In this document: piece after piece, positions 17,302 to 27,146 of the stretch
How positions within the stretch are numbered: position 1 is the first letter of the stretch
How the letters are laid out: every line of letters begins with the position of its first letter
Source of the DNA: Bryocella elongata
GTDB lineage: Bacteria > Acidobacteriota > Terriglobia > Terriglobales > Acidobacteriaceae
DNA: 64,000 bases
Direction of reading: 5' to 3'
Assembly (NCBI RefSeq): GCF_900108185.1
Contig: NZ_FNVA01000001.1
Span: 372,001 to 436,000, forward strand
Notes under the pieces: generated by a model
The model's database searches: none
Told to the model about the DNA's origin: nothing
Seen by the model: only the letters and a program-made list of their open reading frames with translations
Program-made: the position numbers and the translations under genes

Positions 17302-20300
17302 TTACTTTGACGTTAGATAGCGGAGCGCGTTGGCCAGGAAACGTTGCTGCATCACCGGGTGCATCGGTGGCACGCGGTGGAAGATCACCTTGCCGTTGCC
17401 CAGCTTCGCGGTGAAGGTGCCGGCGCCGACCTTGCGGTCGTGATCGCGGGAGTAGCCGACGACGACCTCGACCTCCGGACCGTTTGGAGCGCGCTCGATC
17501 AGCAGTCCATTCGACTGCCGTCCTGGTGTCTGATAGAAGCCGCCCATCGCACAGTTGACCGGCATGCCTTCAAAAAGCGCGTGCTCGCGCACGAAGTACC
17601 AGTTGCCCATCCATGGAGCGCGGAAGTCGCCGACGGCCCCGTTGTAGGTGAAGGCTCCAGCAGCAGCGAGTTCCTGCGCGAGGCCGTCGCTGAGCGTATC
17701 GGACTGCGGGATCGCAAGCAACGGCGTGCCGTTGCGCACGGCGTCGAGGATTCCGGGAGCGAAGCTGCCGAGCTTGTTGGTTTCTGCAACCTCGCCGGGT
17801 TCGGGTGTATGACCGGGCTTCATCACAGGCATAGACTCGCCGGTGGTCTCGCCGACCTGGCCTTCGGCCTTCGTGTGGGCGTTGATGCCGGAGGTGATGA
17901 TGAGGTCGTAGTGCTCGCCGGGTTTGTAGTCAGCGATCTTCGGCTCACCCATCTTCCCGAATCCTCTTAGGCCAAGCAATTGGTCTCGAAGTGCAGGAGC
18001 GACGCCAGACACCGCGATCTTTAGATCTTCGAAGACAACCATGTCGTAGATCGTGTGAGGATCCGGATGTGCTGGCTTTGCCTGATAGGTCTTCAGCACC
18101 GCGGGCAGGCCTGTGACCCACAGCTCCTTCGTCTGCGTGGCCAGCGGCAGGGAACTGATCGCAAACTTGAAGCGATAAAGGCCCTCTTCGGTGAGTGCGG
18201 GAGTCTCGAAGGCTTCTTTGAGGAGATAGCTGAAGATGTCGGGGCGCTGCTGCGGGACGGGCAGCGAGATGAGCTGCTGGCGTTTGCCGCTGGGCGTGAT
18301 CATCGTGAAGGTCAGGGTGCCGGTCGCCGGCTTCGTCGTGTCGTTCGCGAGGAAGAGGTCGAAGGTTGCGGGCTTGCCTTGTTCGATCACCAGCGAGCGT
18401 TGCTTGGCGATGGGGCGCACGGGCAGCAGCGAGCCGCGGATAAGCTCGGGGTCGCTCTTGAAGTTGCGCAGGTTGTCGACGATGCCGGAGTGGTTCTCGA
18501 TGGCCGTCGACTCCCAGCCGGAGATCGCGGCGAAGTCCAGCTCGTCGCTGATGCGGGCGTTCTCCATGTAGTTCATCCACGACTCGTAGCAGGTGCGGCC
18601 CACGGCCTTGAAGACGTGCTCGCTCGTAGGGAAGGCCTTGCGGAAGCCCCAGCTGTCTAGGAAGCGCTCATAGCTCGCGATGATCTCTTCGTGGTCGGCA
18701 AGGTCGTAGCTTTGGCCCCGCATCTTGCCATCACTGCCTCGCTTGCCGTACTTCGCGTACGTTGTCTCGATCTGGTGCACCATCAGCGGATGATTGTCGG
18801 GCCGGGCGCAGCCTTCCATCTCCCCGTATTCGGTGAGTACGTCCTTGTAGGGTGCGCGGTAGGTATAGCTCGTGGGAGACTTGTAGAACTGGTCGTACCA
18901 TTGGTCGCCCGCGCCCTGGTGATCGTTCCACCAGCCGCCGGCCTTCTCTTCATCGCTGCGATGGAGCTTGCCTTCATGCAGATTCGAGATGCCAGATGCG
19001 AGATGCGAGGAAGGGCGCTCGCCAGTTTGCAACTCCTCGGTCCAGGGCTCGTACCAGGCCTGCGCGGCGCCGCGCTGCACGAAGCCGTCGTTGAGCACCA
19101 CGCAGCGCGAGGGGTCTTCGTCGTGCATGGCCTTGAGGATGGCGAGCGTGGCGGGATTCTTCAGGTCCGCACCGATCTCGTTCTGCAGGCAGTACTCGAT
19201 GACCGAAGGGTGCGAGCGGAAGGCCTTCACCATCTCCACGCACTTGACGAACATGAAGCGCTGGGCAAACTTCTCGGCGTCGGTCTTAGCGTCTTCCATC
19301 ACCGTACCGGGCGCGTTGGCCGCGGTCTTGGCGGGCAGTTTGCCGATGGCCATCTTGCCCGCACCGGGTTCCAGGTAACGCAGCACGCCTAGCTCGTCAT
19401 GCTTGCGCAGCACGTCTTCCTTGGCGAGGTTGCGATGGAAGTTGAGGCAGTTGAGACCGAGCGCCTGCGCGGCGCGGACCTCCTTCTCTGCAAGCTCTGG
19501 CACAGGGAACATGCCGTTGAGCCCCCAGAATCCCCAGGAGATGGAGGTGTAGATGCGGATGCGCCTGCCGTTGAGGCGGAACATGGCATCGGTGTCGATG
19601 CCGGGTGTGGTGAAGCTGCGGAAGCCGAAGGCTATGGTGCGGGTGTCGGCGTGTTTGTCGACGCCAAGCCACGTGACGCGAAGGTGATAGTTCTGCGGAG
19701 ACGCCACGTCCCAGAGAGTGGCGCTGTCGCAGGTGAGCTCTGCCGTCAGCTCGCGACGATAGGAAGCTTGATTCGGCCTTCGCTGCGGCCCCTGCGGATT
19801 GGCGACCGCGCCACGCTCGCATCCTGATCCCACGCCGGGCCCGGTTCCCTTCGAGGGAAGCGGTGTGCCTGAGGCCGGGTCGAGGACTTCAACCTTCAGT
19901 TCTCCTTCCATCACGAGGCAGTCGTCTGGCCTGATCTGTTCAATCTCCACCTTGATGCTGATGTGCTTTGGATTGGGAGTGTTCAGAACAGCGATATCAG
20001 TGATGCGCACGGCATCATGCGTGCTGATCGAGATGCCACGATCCAGAGCGCCGAAGCCATGCGAGCGATAGAGGCTCACCTTGCCCCACTTGGCATTGAG
20101 GCCGTCGACCCAGTCGAAGCGGCCGAAGGGGTTGGTGATGCGGATGGCGAGTTGGTTCTCTCCGCCGGGCTTCGCTGCCGCCGTGAGGTCGGCCTCAAAG
20201 GGCAACTCTTCCATGATGGAGTAGCCGCAGAGCTTGCCGTTGAGATAGACCTCTGCACGCAGATGCGCGCCTCGCACGTGCAGGAAGATGCGCTTGCCTT

Positions 20301-20880
20301 GCATCGATGCCGGGATATCGATCGTGCGATAGAACCAGCTCACGCCGAAGTAGGCACCGTTCTGCGGCACGTCGTCATCGGCGGGTGGAACGGAAGGAAC
20401 CCGGGTCCGAGAATCCGGCCCCGGGGCACCCGAAGCCGTGGAAGCATAGCGATATTCTTCGGGCGTGTAGGGGCGCGGTTTGCCGTCAACACCCGCGCCA
20501 TACTTGCCCCAGAAGTGCTGCCCGACTGACGTTGGCAGCATGACCTCAAGGCCCGTCGCTGGCGTGAGCACACTCCAGCCCCCGGTGGGTTCGTTCACGG
20601 GCAGCGGACGGCCTTTGCCGCAGAGCTCACGCTTGCCATCTTGCTCGACCCAGGCCACGTCCTCGGGCAGGAAGATGTCATCGGACTCCCAGTGCGCCTT
20701 GGTGTCGACCCAGAGGTGCCAGCCCTCATCGGGGATCAGTGTGCCGTTCTCGGGCCATGCGAAGGCGTGCGGCCTGGCCTCGGGTGCAGCGAGCGATGCC
20801 TGAGGCAGACAAGCGGCAGATGCGCCGAGAGCCGCGGTCTTGAGCAAGGCGCGGCGGGAGATCGAATCGGACGAAGACAT
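17302..20880 (-). CDS. Tat-exported GH2 family glycoside hydrolase with C-terminal amidotransferase-like domain
   Basis: The 1192-residue protein starts at ATG 20880 (GAAGGTGAG upstream) with a Tat signal, SISRRALLKTAALGASAACL. It then has a jelly-roll sugar-binding domain (FLHVRGAHLRAEVYLNGKL), an immunoglobulin-like domain and a GH2 TIM barrel. The acid/base appears as YCLQNEIGAD (Glu568), and IYTSISWGFWGLNG and LGLNCLNFHRN are typical GH2 pieces. The last roughly 230 residues (from about YDLIITSGIN to HRVPPMHPVMQQRF) resemble the class I glutamine amidotransferase-like fold of some beta-galactosidases. The function is probably extracytoplasmic cleavage of a beta-linked glycoside. Two low-complexity stretches are oddities: a 7-bp repeat at 18981-19008 and a Gly/Pro/Gln/Arg-rich piece near 19770-19870. 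Confidence 0.88.
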   Translation of the reverse strand: MSSSDSISRRALLKTAALGASAACLPQASLAAPEARPHAFAWPENGTLIPDEGWHLWVDTKAHWESDDIFLPEDVAWVEQDGKRELCGKGRPLPVNEPTGGWSVLTPATGLEVMLPTSVGQHFWGKYGAGVDGKPRPYTPEEYRYASTASGAPGPDSRTRVPSVPPADDDVPQNGAYFGVSWFYRTIDIPASMQGKRIFLHVRGAHLRAEVYLNGKLCGYSIMEELPFEADLTAAAKPGGENQLAIRITNPFGRFDWVDGLNAKWGKVSLYRSHGFGALDRGISISTHDAVRITDIAVLNTPNPKHISIKVEIEQIRPDDCLVMEGELKVEVLDPASGTPLPSKGTGPGVGSGCERGAVANPQGPQRRPNQASYRRELTAELTCDSATLWDVASPQNYHLRVTWLGVDKHADTRTIAFGFRSFTTPGIDTDAMFRLNGRRIRIYTSISWGFWGLNGMFPVPELAEKEVRAAQALGLNCLNFHRNLAKEDVLRKHDELGVLRYLEPGAGKMAIGKLPAKTAANAPGTVMEDAKTDAEKFAQRFMFVKCVEMVKAFRSHPSVIEYCLQNEIGADLKNPATLAILKAMHDEDPSRCVVLNDGFVQRGAAQAWYEPWTEELQTGERPSSHLASGISNLHEGKLHRSDEEKAGGWWNDHQGAGDQWYDQFYKSPTSYTYRAPYKDVLTEYGEMEGCARPDNHPLMVHQIETTYAKYGKRGSDGKMRGQSYDLADHEEIIASYERFLDSWGFRKAFPTSEHVFKAVGRTCYESWMNYMENARISDELDFAAISGWESTAIENHSGIVDNLRNFKSDPELIRGSLLPVRPIAKQRSLVIEQGKPATFDLFLANDTTKPATGTLTFTMITPSGKRQQLISLPVPQQRPDIFSYLLKEAFETPALTEEGLYRFKFAISSLPLATQTKELWVTGLPAVLKTYQAKPAHPDPHTIYDMVVFEDLKIAVSGVAPALRDQLLGLRGFGKMGEPKIADYKPGEHYDLIITSGINAHTKAEGQVGETTGESMPVMKPGHTPEPGEVAETNKLGSFAPGILDAVRNGTPLLAIPQSDTLSDGLAQELAAAGAFTYNGAVGDFRAPWMGNWYFVREHALFEGMPVNCAMGGFYQTPGRQSNGLLIERAPNGPEVEVVVGYSRDHDRKVGAGTFTAKLGNGKVIFHRVPPMHPVMQQRFLANALRYLTSK
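18981..19008. repeat. 7-bp degenerate tandem repeat inside the GH2 gene
   Basis: Four heptamers read GATTCGA, GATGCCA, GATGCGA, GATGCGA on the plus strand. On the coding strand they add the peptide SHLASGISNL without breaking the frame. The same heptamer type occurs in mmsA and at the end of mqnA. Confidence 0.8.
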
Positions 20881-21002
20881 CGTTTTCTCACCTTCAAAGG
20901 GCACTGGAAGATCTTTGGCGCGAGGCGCTGCAACGTTGCCCATCCTAGCATTGCAGCCCCGTCATTCCCCGCTGAGCACTGTCGGCTTCAGTCTTCGTTC
21001 CA

Positions 21003-21043
21003 ACGCAAAAAGGGCGAGGCCATTGGCCTCGCCCTTTTTGCGT
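21003..21043. terminator. Perfect 19-bp hairpin, terminator of the efflux operon
   Basis: Arms 21003-21021 and 21025-21043 pair perfectly around ATT, with A5 and T5 runs within the arms. The hairpin can therefore terminate in either direction. It lies 20 bp past the last gene of the minus-strand efflux operon and about 120 bp before the start of the GH2 gene. Confidence 0.85.
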
Positions 21044-21064
21044 GCAGTGGTTTCGTGGAACAGG

Positions 21065-22480
21065 TTACGACTGCCAGCCCCCGCCGAGTGCCTGGTAGAG
21101 CTGCACCAGCGATAGCGCCTCAGCCTGCTCGGCGCTGATCAGTGTGAGCTGTGCGTTGAACAGGTTGGTGTCGTTGGTCAGCACCTCGAGGTAGCTCGAA
21201 GCGCCGCCCTGGTAGCGGATGCGTGCGAGCCGCGTGGCATCCTGTGCGGAGGCCACGAGCTTCTCCTGTTGCTCGCGCGCTGCTCGCGTCTTGTTCACCG
21301 CGATCAGCGCGTTGGAGACATCGCGGAAGGCGCCGAGGATGGTCTTCTGGTACGTGAGGACCATCTCCTCCTTCTGCTGCTTGGAAAGCTCGTACTGTCC
21401 CTTCAGCTTGCCGCCTTCGAAGAGGGGCTGCGTAAGAGATCCGAGGCCGTAGATCGTGTGGCCGCCGGGATCGAAGAGGTTCGACCAGTCGCTGCCACCA
21501 AGACCCGCGGAGGCACTGATGGTGAGCTGAGGGAAGAACTGCGCCTTCGCCACGCCGACCTGCGCGTTCGCCGCCTTGAGCTGCGCCTCTGCCTCCTGGA
21601 TGTCGGGACGACGTTCGAGCAGTTGCGAGGGAACACCGACGGGAAGATCCTGCGGCACGGGAGCAAGCGCCGTGGCATCCGTGTGCGTCACAGGGCCGGG
21701 CGTCTGTCCCAGGAGGATGCGCATGGCGTTCTCCTGCTGCTGGATCTGCTCTTCGAGGACAGGGATCTGCGCCTGCGCGGTGTAGAGCAGCTGCTCGGCC
21801 TGGCGAACGTCGCTGAGGGGAGCGTTGCCGCCCGTCTGCAGCTTGTTGGTCAGGTCCAGTGAGTCCTGCCGCGCCTTCGCGGTGGACTTCGCAACGGCGA
21901 GCTGCTCATCGAGCGAGCGGAGCGTGAGATAGCTGGTAGCTACCTGCGATACGAGCGACATGCGCACAGCGCGGCGAGCCCACTCCTGCGAGAGCATCTG
22001 GTCGCGCGCAGCTTCGGTCTGCTTGCGGTAGAGACCCCAGAAGTCGGGTGTCCACGAAGCGGAGAAGCTGAAGCTGCCAGCGGCGATCGGGTTGGAGCCG
22101 AGGGTGCTCGACAGCGAGTTGGGAAGCTCCGCGCCGAGGCCGGTGCCTCCACCGCTCAAGGTGGGGAACTGGGCTGCACGCGCGATGCGTACCTGCGACT
22201 GCGCTTCGAGCACCTTCTGTGCTGCGATACGGAGATCGTAGTTGTTCGTCAGCGCCTGCTTGATGAGGTTCTGAAGCTCGGGCTCGCGGAAGACAGAGCT
22301 CCACTGCTGGTCACCCAGCGAGTCCTTCGCTTCGCTCGCGATCTGCGCTTCATCCGCGCCACGGAAGGCCGGAGGAGCCGGCGCCACCGGACGGGTGTAC
22401 TTGGGGCCGACGTTACATCCGGCAGTGGCAAGCGTGGCGATCAGAGCAAGTCCGATCGTCGCGTTGCGGAGGTAGTTCAT
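21065..22480 (-). CDS. RND efflux outer-membrane factor lipoprotein (OprM/NodT family)
   Basis: The 471-residue protein forms the TolC-like exit duct of the tripartite pump. It has a lipoprotein signal with lipobox TAGC (Cys22) and the N-terminal family start NVGPKYTRPVAPAPPAF. Two similar halves are rich in coiled coil (NYDLRIAAQKVLEAQSQVRI, and later LKAANAQVGVAKAQFFP), and the repeat signature LLERRPDIQEAEAQL is present. It is the third gene of the operon, starting 17 bp after the pump stop. No clear ribosome binding site precedes the ATG, which suggests coupling. A strong terminator follows. Confidence 0.95.
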   Translation of the reverse strand: MNYLRNATIGLALIATLATAGCNVGPKYTRPVAPAPPAFRGADEAQIASEAKDSLGDQQWSSVFREPELQNLIKQALTNNYDLRIAAQKVLEAQSQVRIARAAQFPTLSGGGTGLGAELPNSLSSTLGSNPIAAGSFSFSASWTPDFWGLYRKQTEAARDQMLSQEWARRAVRMSLVSQVATSYLTLRSLDEQLAVAKSTAKARQDSLDLTNKLQTGGNAPLSDVRQAEQLLYTAQAQIPVLEEQIQQQENAMRILLGQTPGPVTHTDATALAPVPQDLPVGVPSQLLERRPDIQEAEAQLKAANAQVGVAKAQFFPQLTISASAGLGGSDWSNLFDPGGHTIYGLGSLTQPLFEGGKLKGQYELSKQQKEEMVLTYQKTILGAFRDVSNALIAVNKTRAAREQQEKLVASAQDATRLARIRYQGGASSYLEVLTNDTNLFNAQLTLISAEQAEALSLVQLYQALGGGWQS

Positions 22481-22497
22481 GGTGTTGGTCTGTGAGA

Positions 22498-25400
22498 TCA
22501 AGCGTGACCTCCTTCCGATTTGGAAGGCTGGTTGAGTCCGGCAGCCTTGCCTGCAGCTACCGGGTCGAAGTCGTGCTCCGAGTCCATCGTCGTGCCCTTG
22601 CCGCCCTTGCTGAAGCGATGCGAGAGATATTCGACCACCGAGAAGGTGACGGGCACCATGAGGATACCGACGACCGAAGCGAGCAACATGCCGCCGATGA
22701 CGACCGTACCCAGGATGCGGCGTGATGCTGCACCCGAGCCAGTTGCCGTCCATAGCGGCAAGCAGCCGAAGATGAAGGCGAAGGCCGTCATCAGGATGGG
22801 GCGGAAGCGAAGCCGGGCAGCTTCCAGCGCGGACTGTGCGATGGGCTTGCCTGACTTGTAGTTCGTGACGGCGAACTCAACGATGAGGATGGCGTTCTTC
22901 GCCGAGAGACCGATCAGCATGACGAGACCGATGGTGGCGAAGATGTCATTCTCCAGCGAGCGCGACCAGAGTGCGATGTACGCACCGAGGATCGCGACCG
23001 GCGTCGAGAGGAGAACGCTGAAGGGCAGCGACCAGCTTTCATACAGCGCTGCCAGGATGAGGAAGACGAAGGCCAGCGAGAGAGCGAAGACAGCCCAGGT
23101 GGGCACGCCCTTCTCGGCCTGCTGCTCCTGGTAGCTCATGCCGTTGTAGTCGTAGCCCATGCCGTCGGGCATCGACTGCTTGAATACCTCTTCCAGCGCA
23201 TGCCGAACCTGACCCGAGCTGTAGCCTGGAGCGCCGGAGATGTTCAGCTGCGCGGCAGGGTATTCATTGAAGTGAAGGATAAACTCGGGTCCGTTGATCT
23301 TCTTTACATGCACCAGCGAGGCCAGAGGAACCTGGCTTCCGTTCGCACTGCGAACGTAGAACTGGTTGATGTTGTCGATCTTCGTGCGCGAGGAACCTTC
23401 TGCTTCAACGTACGTCTGCCACTGGCGGCCGAAGCGGTTGAAGTAGTTCACCAGGTAGCCGCCCATGAAGGTGGACATGGTGTTGTAGACGCTGCCGAGA
23501 TCGACCTGCTGCTCGATGGCCTTCTCCTTGTCCACATCCGCATAGAGCTGCGGAACGGCGGGCAGGTAAGAGGGAATCGAAGCTGCGATCTCAGGCCGGT
23601 TCTTCAGCGCGCCGAGATAGGCGTAGAGGTTCTTGGTGAGGAACGATGGATCGTCGTTGCCGGAGCGGTCTTCGACGATCATCGTCACACCGCCCGAGGT
23701 ACCGATGCCAGGGATCGACGGTGGCGGGAAGCTGAAGGCAAGAGCCGCAGGATTCCCCAGCAGCTTCATGGAGACAGCCTTCTGGATGGAGTCGATCTGC
23801 TCTTCCTTCGACTTGCGCACATCCCACGGCTTCAACGTGACGAAGAAGAACGCCGTGTTGGTGCTCTGGGTCTGGGTCAGCAGGCTGAAGCCGTTGACCT
23901 GCACGACGCTCTGGATGCCGGGAGTGGCGAGCAGCGCCTTGGTGGCCTGGAGGCCAGCCGCGTCGGTACGCTGCAGGCTCGAGGCATCAGGAAGCTGCAT
24001 GGCGGCGAAGATGTAGCCCTGATCCTCCGACGGTATAAAGCCCGTCGGGAGCTTGGTTCCCATGAAAACGGCGCAGGCAGCGATCGCGGCCAGCGCAATC
24101 ATGGTGACACCAGACTTGTGAATCAGCACACGCGACGTGTCGACGTACTTGTCGGTGGTACGGCCGAAGATGCGATTGAACCCGGCGAAGAAACGGCCCA
24201 GCAGGCCGGGCTTCGCGGTCTTGTCCTTGGGCTTCAGTAGCAGTGCCGAGAGCGCAGGGGACAACGTCAGCGCATTGAACGCAGAGATGAGCACGCTGAT
24301 CGCGATGGTGACGGCGAACTGCTGGTATAGCCGCCCCGTGATGCCGGGGATGAACGCTGTCGGAACGAACACCGCAGCCAGGATGAGTGCGATGGCCACG
24401 ACCGGACCGCCGACCTCTTCCATCGCTTTGACGGAGGCTTCGGTGGGGCTCATGCCTTCGTCGATGTGGTGCTCGACAGCTTCGACCACGATGATGGCGT
24501 CATCGACGACGAGGCCGATGGCGAGCACAAGGCCGAAGAGCGACAGCGTGTTGATGCTGAAGCCCAGCAGAGGGAACAGGACGAAGGTACCGATGAGCGA
24601 TACCGGGACGGCGAGCAATGGAATCAGCGTTGCGCGCCAGCCCTGGAGGAAGATGTACACGACCAGCACGACGAGTGCGAGCGCGATGAACAGCGTCAGC
24701 ACGATCTCGTGGATGCCGGCGCTGACGGCCAACGTCGTATCGAGCGGGACGTCATACTTCATGCTCGCAGGGAAGCGCTTGGTGAGCTCATCCATGCGCG
24801 CGCGTACGGCAGCTGCCACCTGCACGGCGTTCGATCCGGGAAGCTGGTAGATCGCCAGCATGCCGGCGGGTTCGCCGTTGAAGCGTGCGTTGAGGGAGTA
24901 GATCTGCTCGCCGAGCTCGATGCGGGCTACATCGCGAAGATGCAGCACAGAGCCATCGGGGTTCGCGCGCACGACGATGTTCTCGAACTCAGACGGCTCC
25001 ACGAGACGGCCCTGGGTGCGAACCGTGTAGGTGAACTGCTGACCGTTCGGTACGGGCTCGCCGCCGATCTGACCGGCAGGGTTCACGTTGTTCTGCGTGC
25101 TCAGCGCGGAGATCACGTCCTGGGCGGTCACGCCAAGCTTCGCCATCTTGTCCGGGTTGACCCAAACGCGCAGAGCGTACTGGCCACCAAAGACCTGCAC
25201 GCGGCTTACGCCGGGTACGCGGGCGAGTTCGTCCTGCACGTTGATGATGGCGTAGTTGGTGAGGAACGTGCCATCGTAGCGGCCATCCTTCGAGTTGAGG
25301 CCCACCAGCATCAGTGGCGAGGTGAGAGCCTTCTGCACCGTCAGGCCGGCGGTGTTGACCTGCGCGGGAAGCTGCGCCTGTGCCTGCGACACACGCAGCT

Positions 25401-25722
25401 GCGAAAGGATCTGGTCGGTGTCCGCGTTGGTCTTTACGTCGAAGTCAACATACAGAGCCGACTGGCCGTTGTTGGCGTTCACCGAGTACATGTAAATCAT
25501 GTTGTCGACGCCGTTCATCTGCTCTTCGAGCGGCGTAGCGACGGCCTGTTCCAGGGTCCTCGAATCGGCGCCGGGGTAGGTCGCCTGCACGAGGATCTCT
25601 GGAGGAACGATGTTCGGGTACTGCGAGGTCGGCAACGTCAGCATCGACACCAGGCCAATGATGACCGTAAGCGTCGCGATGACGATCGCCACGATTGGGC
25701 GACGGATAAAGAACTTTGACAT
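22498..25722 (-). CDS. HAE1-type RND multidrug efflux pump (AcrB-like)
   Basis: At 1074 residues this is full length for AcrB. It starts MSKFFIRRPIVAIVIATLTV, has the pseudo-repeat of two six-helix bundles with large periplasmic loops, and carries the proton-relay pair in VVDDAIIVVEAVE at Asp407/Asp408, the same numbers as in E. coli AcrB. Further landmarks are TYPGADSRTLEQAVATPLE and the C-terminal GLSAKNAILIVEFA with its conserved Lys. It exports hydrophobic or amphiphilic compounds using proton motive force. It lies 3 bp after the adaptor gene and 17 bp before the outer-membrane factor, so the three form an operon likely repressed by the divergent TetR protein. Confidence 0.97.
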   Translation of the reverse strand: MSKFFIRRPIVAIVIATLTVIIGLVSMLTLPTSQYPNIVPPEILVQATYPGADSRTLEQAVATPLEEQMNGVDNMIYMYSVNANNGQSALYVDFDVKTNADTDQILSQLRVSQAQAQLPAQVNTAGLTVQKALTSPLMLVGLNSKDGRYDGTFLTNYAIINVQDELARVPGVSRVQVFGGQYALRVWVNPDKMAKLGVTAQDVISALSTQNNVNPAGQIGGEPVPNGQQFTYTVRTQGRLVEPSEFENIVVRANPDGSVLHLRDVARIELGEQIYSLNARFNGEPAGMLAIYQLPGSNAVQVAAAVRARMDELTKRFPASMKYDVPLDTTLAVSAGIHEIVLTLFIALALVVLVVYIFLQGWRATLIPLLAVPVSLIGTFVLFPLLGFSINTLSLFGLVLAIGLVVDDAIIVVEAVEHHIDEGMSPTEASVKAMEEVGGPVVAIALILAAVFVPTAFIPGITGRLYQQFAVTIAISVLISAFNALTLSPALSALLLKPKDKTAKPGLLGRFFAGFNRIFGRTTDKYVDTSRVLIHKSGVTMIALAAIAACAVFMGTKLPTGFIPSEDQGYIFAAMQLPDASSLQRTDAAGLQATKALLATPGIQSVVQVNGFSLLTQTQSTNTAFFFVTLKPWDVRKSKEEQIDSIQKAVSMKLLGNPAALAFSFPPPSIPGIGTSGGVTMIVEDRSGNDDPSFLTKNLYAYLGALKNRPEIAASIPSYLPAVPQLYADVDKEKAIEQQVDLGSVYNTMSTFMGGYLVNYFNRFGRQWQTYVEAEGSSRTKIDNINQFYVRSANGSQVPLASLVHVKKINGPEFILHFNEYPAAQLNISGAPGYSSGQVRHALEEVFKQSMPDGMGYDYNGMSYQEQQAEKGVPTWAVFALSLAFVFLILAALYESWSLPFSVLLSTPVAILGAYIALWSRSLENDIFATIGLVMLIGLSAKNAILIVEFAVTNYKSGKPIAQSALEAARLRFRPILMTAFAFIFGCLPLWTATGSGAASRRILGTVVIGGMLLASVVGILMVPVTFSVVEYLSHRFSKGGKGTTMDSEHDFDPVAAGKAAGLNQPSKSEGGHA

Positions 25723-25725
25723 GGA

Positions 25726-26982
25726 TTACTTCTCCGAGGCGTTGGCGCCCGGTGCAGGTGTGGCCGCAGCTGCAGGATGTGGGCTCACAGGGGAGCCTTC
25801 GCGCAGCTTCTGCAGGTTGTCGGTAATGACGCTCATCCCGGGCTGCAGGCCCGACTGCACGACGACGTTGGGGCCGGACTCAGAGCCGAGCTGCACATTC
25901 ACCACGTGCACCTTGTTGTCGGAGGTCACGGTGTAGACCTGCTTGAGGCCCTGCAGGTCGGCGACCGCAATCTGCGGAATGAGGATGGCGTTGTGCTTCA
26001 CCTGCGTGTTCGCAGAGACGCGTCCGAACTGGCCGGGGCGAAGAACGTTGCCTTTGTTCGGGAAGATCGCTGCGACGCGGATCGCGCCCGTCTGCTGGTT
26101 CATCTGGCGATCGACGAAGACGATCTTGCCCTTCTCGGGGAAGGTGCTGCCGTCGGCCAGAGAGAGGGTGAGCGGCACAGCGGCGGCTGCCGTCAGGAGA
26201 TCTCCATGGCCGGCGTGGGTCGCATCGACCAGAGCAAGGTACTCGGCGTCGGAGATGGAGAAGTACACGCGGATGGGATCGAGCTGCGAGACCGAGGTCA
26301 GAGTGGACTGCGGGCTGACCAGATTGCCGACCTGCGTGGTGGCCTGGCCGGCGACGCCGCTGATCAGCGAGCGCACACGCGTGAAGCCGAGGTTCAGCTC
26401 CGCCGTCTCGACGGCCGCTTTGGCCGATGCAATCGCCGCCTGGGCGCTGGCGACGTTGGCTGCGGCTGTCGCAAGCGTCTGCTTGTCGGTATCGAGCTGG
26501 CTCTGTGCGATCGCCTTCTGCTCAGCGAGCGGAGTGTCGCGGTTCAGGTTGATCTGCGCGAGGCCCATCTGCGCCTGCGCCTGACCCAGCTGCCCCTGCG
26601 CCTGGCCGACCTGGCCCTTGGCCTGATCGAGCGTGGCCTGGAAGGGACGAGGATCGATCTCGAAGAGCACCTGGCCCTTCTGCACGACGGAACCTTCCTT
26701 GTAGTCCTGCTTGATCAGGTAGCCGCTGACCTGCGGCTGGATCTGCGCGTTTACGTTGCCGTCCAGCGTGCCTACCCACTCGTTGCGCAGCGGAACGTCG
26801 CTGGAGCTCACGGTGACGACGGAGACGGGCATGGGACCAAACGCGGGCGCTGCGGCAGTCTTGCTGTCACAGCCACTCAAAATCACGGGCACGGCCGCGG
26901 CCAGCAACAGGGCGGCATACCCTCCGGCACTCCGGCCGGAGGTGCTCGCGGTGTCTTGTGCGCGATGCATCACTGAACTCAT
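25726..26982 (-). CDS. RND efflux periplasmic adaptor (AcrA/MexA family), lipoprotein
   Basis: The 418-residue adaptor has a lipoprotein signal ending in lipobox LSGC (Cys38), a lipoyl half-motif (SGYLIKQDYKEGSVVQKGQV), and a long alanine/glutamine-rich alpha hairpin (QVGQAQGQLGQAQAQMG). The second lipoyl half (GFTRVRSLISGVAGQATTQ) and a beta-barrel with PGQFGRVSA follow. It bridges the inner-membrane pump and outer-membrane channel. ATG 26982 is chosen because AGGAG sits 5 nt upstream; a GTG one codon earlier is less likely. It is the first gene of the operon, with the TetR operator about 120 bp upstream. Confidence 0.95.
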   Translation of the reverse strand: MSSVMHRAQDTASTSGRSAGGYAALLLAAAVPVILSGCDSKTAAAPAFGPMPVSVVTVSSSDVPLRNEWVGTLDGNVNAQIQPQVSGYLIKQDYKEGSVVQKGQVLFEIDPRPFQATLDQAKGQVGQAQGQLGQAQAQMGLAQINLNRDTPLAEQKAIAQSQLDTDKQTLATAAANVASAQAAIASAKAAVETAELNLGFTRVRSLISGVAGQATTQVGNLVSPQSTLTSVSQLDPIRVYFSISDAEYLALVDATHAGHGDLLTAAAAVPLTLSLADGSTFPEKGKIVFVDRQMNQQTGAIRVAAIFPNKGNVLRPGQFGRVSANTQVKHNAILIPQIAVADLQGLKQVYTVTSDNKVHVVNVQLGSESGPNVVVQSGLQPGMSVITDNLQKLREGSPVSPHPAAAATPAPGANASEK

Positions 26983-27103
26983 CACTGCTCCTTCTCACTT
27001 TTCCCGGGGCTGTTTCGCCGCTGCGGGGATCAGATACTGAGAGAGGGGACAAAGCCACCGGCTCGGTGGGCCCTCTGCTCGACGGTGCTACACGGTCATG
27101 GTA

Positions 27104-27125
27104 AAACATACATGCGTGTATGTTT
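27104..27125. promoter_or_regulatory. Perfect palindromic operator, probable TetR binding site
   Basis: AAACATACA and TGTATGTTT are exact inverted repeats around TGCG. The half-site resembles the ACATACAT-type boxes known for AcrR/TtgR-like regulators. It lies in the intergenic region between the divergent efflux operon and the TetR gene, 22 bp before the TetR start, so one dimer could repress both directions. Confidence 0.8.
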
Positions 27126-27146
27126 GTGTGTGATGCGGGAGAAGAC

